Source: Trypanosoma brucei gambiense DAL972 (lineage: Eukaryota > Euglenozoa > Kinetoplastea > Trypanosomatida > Trypanosomatidae). From it: DNA of 64,000 nucleotides. The notes under the pieces were generated by a model that saw nothing but the letters and a program-made list of their open reading frames with translations, was not told the origin of the DNA and made no database searches. The DNA lies in the NCBI RefSeq assembly GCF_000210295.1, contig NC_026739.1:1120042-1184041 (forward strand). The letters are read 5' to 3'. Positions 60,767 to 64,000 of this stretch are shown in pieces (the first letter of the stretch is position 1; each line of letters begins with the position of its first letter). Made by a program: the position numbers and the translations under genes.

Positions 60767-63164
60767 ATGAATCAACAGGTCCCTATTGAAGGAAGGGGTG
60801 ACAATGAGGGAAGGAGACGAGAGCGTGAGGAGGCTGCGCGTAACGATGCGGAACCTCCAACAGTGCAGCAACGAGTGGAGAATAACAAGCAACCACAATG
60901 GACAATTTTGAGCAGCGTTGAAGCAGTTTTGCTGAATGGTCTGCCGCATCCTGGAAATATGAGTGTAAATGATTTTTTGAGGTTTAATTTACTCGAAGAT
61001 ATCGATTTGGATCAGCGTCTCCTGAGAGCATCAATGTTTGCCTTTGTACAACGATGTGAAGAGTATATTAATGACGTTAATACGCTCAATCGAATATTCG
61101 CGACAATAGCGTATAAAGTGTACAAACGTTTTGTCAGCATCTATGGTTTCTATGAGGATGAGGGAATATTGAATCTCAGGCGCTGGCAACAAGCAAATGA
61201 GGAAGTAAAGACCAGGTTACACGTGAATATTCGTGGACTGAGAAATGGAGATCAAACTTGGATTATTGTCACTAACATGTTGAATGATGCACTCAAAGAA
61301 GCATTGGGAGAAGCTGCCCAAACAGCTGGTGGTGCTGTCGAACTCTCAGGTTTGTATGATTCCATTTATAATGCGAAATGGAGTTACGTGATGTCGGGTT
61401 ATGATGCAGAGCCATTTGGAATGTATGTATTCAATGGAAGACCACAGCGCATATGGACCGAAGCGGAGGTGGATATAACTCCTGATCCTGCGAATGTTGA
61501 TGCAGAGATTGAGGAGAGACCTTATGGTTTGGAGATTTTCGTTCTCACTTCGGAGAAGGGTTGGCCATACAACAGGTTTGAAATGGATTACACTACGGGA
61601 TGCAAAGCAGCATTTCAGCATGTATACATCCGTCGTGAAATTATGCGCGTGTGGTATATAATTCAACGAGGGTTGCAAACATGGTGGGTGGAAAAGACAG
61701 CTCACAGACCACCGATACATATTGTTATTGGTACAGCTGGTATTGGTAAATCATGTGGTGTTGGATCATTTTTGCTTCATTCCCTGCTTCACTTCCATGA
61801 AGGAATGCTTGATGTTGTTGCGTATTTCACAGGCGGGATAGCCTACTTAATATATAATGATAAACCCGGTGAAGTGGGGAGGGTTGAGCAGTATAAAGGC
61901 GTGACAGCTTCTGTGAGGGCAGTAAATGCAGTAAAGTACGAAAAGACAGGTCACATCATTATGGACACAAGGTACGCAACGCAGCAGCTGTATACTCATC
62001 TTCCCTCTTATACTTGGGGTGTAACTTTCCTCACTTTTCCGAATAGTGCCCGTTTTGATGACTGGACTACAAATAGGGGAGGCCGCCAAATTATTATAAA
62101 CTGTGATGATGTGCGTGACATGAAGGCATTTGTGGCATGGAAAAAGCTGTCTGTAGCATCATGCTATGCGATACTTGATAAAGAGTCACAGGTGAGGATT
62201 GTAGAAGAAATCAAAAATGAGTGGAAAACAATAGAGGGCCGTGTTGATGTAGTTGGGCCAGTGCCTCGTTGCGTTTACGACAGCATGGAGTACACAAAAC
62301 GTGTGTCTCAGGCAAAAAAGACGATAACGGCCATCAATGATGATAACAAAAGACACTACGAGGACATAACGATGAAAATTGCCGGTTGGCAAAATGATAA
62401 GGTAACGCACAGGTTAGTGAGAATCGTTCGTGTGCGAGATGCCGGAAAAAGCATCGATGGATACCGCTGCAGGCCACTTCCGGCTTGCATTGGGAAATGC
62501 TACATTTTTAAAACTGCTTTCCATTATTGTGCAGAAAACGGCTATCCGTCAAGTTACGATTTCAGACGAGAGTGCTGCGGCCAACGTTTTCAAATCAGGG
62601 GCGTTGTTTGCATTTCTTTTTCCTCGAGTTTTTAAAGTTATCAGAGACAACATAAAATACCTGCGGCGGCCGGGTGGACCGGAAGAGAAACGATGCATAC
62701 TGAAAGACATGACTCCTCAGCAGTTGAGACTCACTGGGGAGAAGTTTTTACCAGATGCCAGACAGCAGCCAATTGAGAAGTGTGAATACATGGTGCTCTA
62801 CCGCCCTGCCACAGTCAATGAACCCGTGGTGGATGGCTTTTTCTTTGTTGAGGGGCGGTTCAGGAAAAGCCCTAAGGGCAGGGCGGCACTGACCACTCCA
62901 AATATAGCTGTGCTTTTACAAGTAACCAAGTTGGCATGTCACCCCACCACTGCGTCAAAGGTGCAGAAGTTCCGAGAAAACATGGCAAGATATTTTTCTG
63001 ATTGGGGTGCGTTTTCCAGCAACATGGTTTGGGAGATGATATACATCAATGGAGCTAGTGATGGTGTGATTACAAGATGGCAGCTTTGTGATGGCGACGA
63101 CCCCGCCGAAGCGGCTGATATGTGGAGAAACATGACTCAATACCAAGTAACGTTAAGAGAATAA
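60767..63164 (+). pseudogene. Retrotransposon hot spot (RHS) pseudogene, copy 2 (single frameshift)
   Basis: An RHS gene that is almost intact. The first frame is open from ATG 60767 to 62635 and carries Walker A GTAGIGKS (residues 322-329). The family's C-terminal part continues in a second frame that is open up to the stop ending at 63164 (ATFLKLLSIIVQKTAIRQV ... MTQYQVTLRE). The switch is best placed at the GGGAAA run 62492-62497, where one extra base would explain the shift. Total span is about 800 codons, the usual RHS size. Bases 60767-61830 are nearly identical to copy 1. It is either a very recent pseudogene or a sequencing or assembly error. Confidence 0.88.
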
Positions 63165-64000
63165 ATGCAAGGGCAGCTAATGCGAGCATATAGAGATGAA
63201 GGTTGGTATCGGGATGCGCCACTTCTGGCCATGGAGCCTGCGCCGCAGCCACGCAACGAGCAAGCGGGAGCGCAAGGAGGGTGAGACGATTTTATAGCAT
63301 TAGGTGTGGTAGAAGCTGAGTAAAAATATCCGGCCTGGTATGTTATGGTGGACGCGAGCAGTCAACAGTGTACGGTGCTAACGTGAGGCGAGGCGGCGTT
63401 TTTTCATTTAATGTAAAATTGAGTTATCGTATCATAGGGAGGCCAGCAGTCCTGACTGCCAAAACAGGGTAAGTGGCTTTGTCTTAATGCTTAGCATGAC
63501 AGGATGCGCTGCAAGGGAGTAACATTCAGCAGGTAGAGGCTGTAGTAATAATCTTATTCTTTTCAACCAGCAGTCAGATACGGCGGTTAGTGCAGGAAAG
63601 GGACGTGATAATTCGCTTGAGTGTCGGGAGGGATGGAAGGGAAGTGGAAATGAAGACGACTAAGGAATAGTAAAAGTAGTATTTTATAGGCTAACGCAGA
63701 ACTGGAGTTAAACCACATCGTAAAGTTAAGGGGCACAGATGAAGACAGAAATAATGTTATCGACGGACGTAAGAAAACATTGTAACGTTTTGTTTTCATT
63801 TGTGCTGTTACCAACTAAAGGATTGGATTATACTACACTAACTCTTCACATCTTCCTTTCATTTATACAATCTAAATTTTCCATCAGTGTAGAGATAGGG
63901 ATCTATAGGCCAATGATAAAAGGACAAAATGTAATAGTACTTTTTGCTTCTTCGCCATCCGTGGTAGAGAGGGCGCATTGNAAACATGACTCAACTAAAA
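63165..64000. other. Sequence downstream of RHS copy 2
   Basis: No gene seen. It is moderately purine-rich, with no open frame of coding character on either strand. An ambiguous base (N) at 63981 marks low sequence quality or an assembly join. It may hold the 3' UTR of the RHS copy. Confidence 0.55.

Noticed and set aside
62939..63252. Minus-strand frames over the RHS copy 2 C-terminus
   Set aside because: They are antisense to the conserved RHS C-terminal frame and have no independent support.

Overview
The window looks like nuclear DNA of an African trypanosome of the Trypanosoma brucei group. The protein sequences and the gene order SRPK-type kinase, ribosomal protein S14, ATP synthase delta match what I remember of T. 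brucei chromosome 6, but I could not run a search. All convincing core genes lie on the + strand, lack introns, and are separated by pyrimidine-rich tracts followed by AG. This is the layout of a polycistronic unit processed by spliced-leader trans-splicing and polyadenylation. Starts were chosen as the first in-frame ATG after a plausible acceptor; several longer open frames that begin at non-ATG codons were trimmed.

Bases 1-47,521 form one directional core gene cluster: a CCCH zinc-finger protein, an SRPK kinase, RPS14, mitochondrial ATP synthase delta, a CDK5RAP3/C53-like protein with IDWG motifs, a Pro/Gln-rich protein, a PHO80-type cyclin, the flagellar protein DRC3, RPL15, the V-ATPase c'' proteolipid, a small NTF2/SnoaL-like protein, a coiled-coil protein, a TTC39/IML2 protein, a polytopic protein ending in a lipase-like domain without the nucleophile serine, a 72-residue membrane protein, a polo-box kinase, DDB1, two tandem copies of ribosomal P2, a 220-residue unknown, and a 2,946-residue protein that resembles SZT2. 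As is usual in trypanosomatids, neighbours are co-transcribed but functionally mixed. Translation, mitochondrial ATP synthesis, vacuolar acidification, flagellar motility, cell-cycle kinases and nutrient or ER stress signalling sit side by side.

Bases 47,522-64,000 look like the core-to-subtelomere transition. About 8 kb holds no intact gene, although one stretch (about 52.6-54.7 kb) reads like decayed coding sequence. Two retrotransposon hot spot (RHS) pseudogenes follow, 5,204 bases apart. They share a nearly identical 5' flank and N-terminal two thirds, interrupted by a sharply divergent block just after the Walker A motif. One copy has an in-frame stop and a lost 3' end; the other has a single +1 frameshift and is otherwise open.

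The most interesting items are the C53-like protein, the SZT2-like giant protein, the pseudolipase, the mosaic RHS pair, and several strong hairpins in intergenic (UTR) sequence, notably at 4695-4742 and 10247-10283. I saw no rRNA, tRNA, CRISPR array or complete retroposon.
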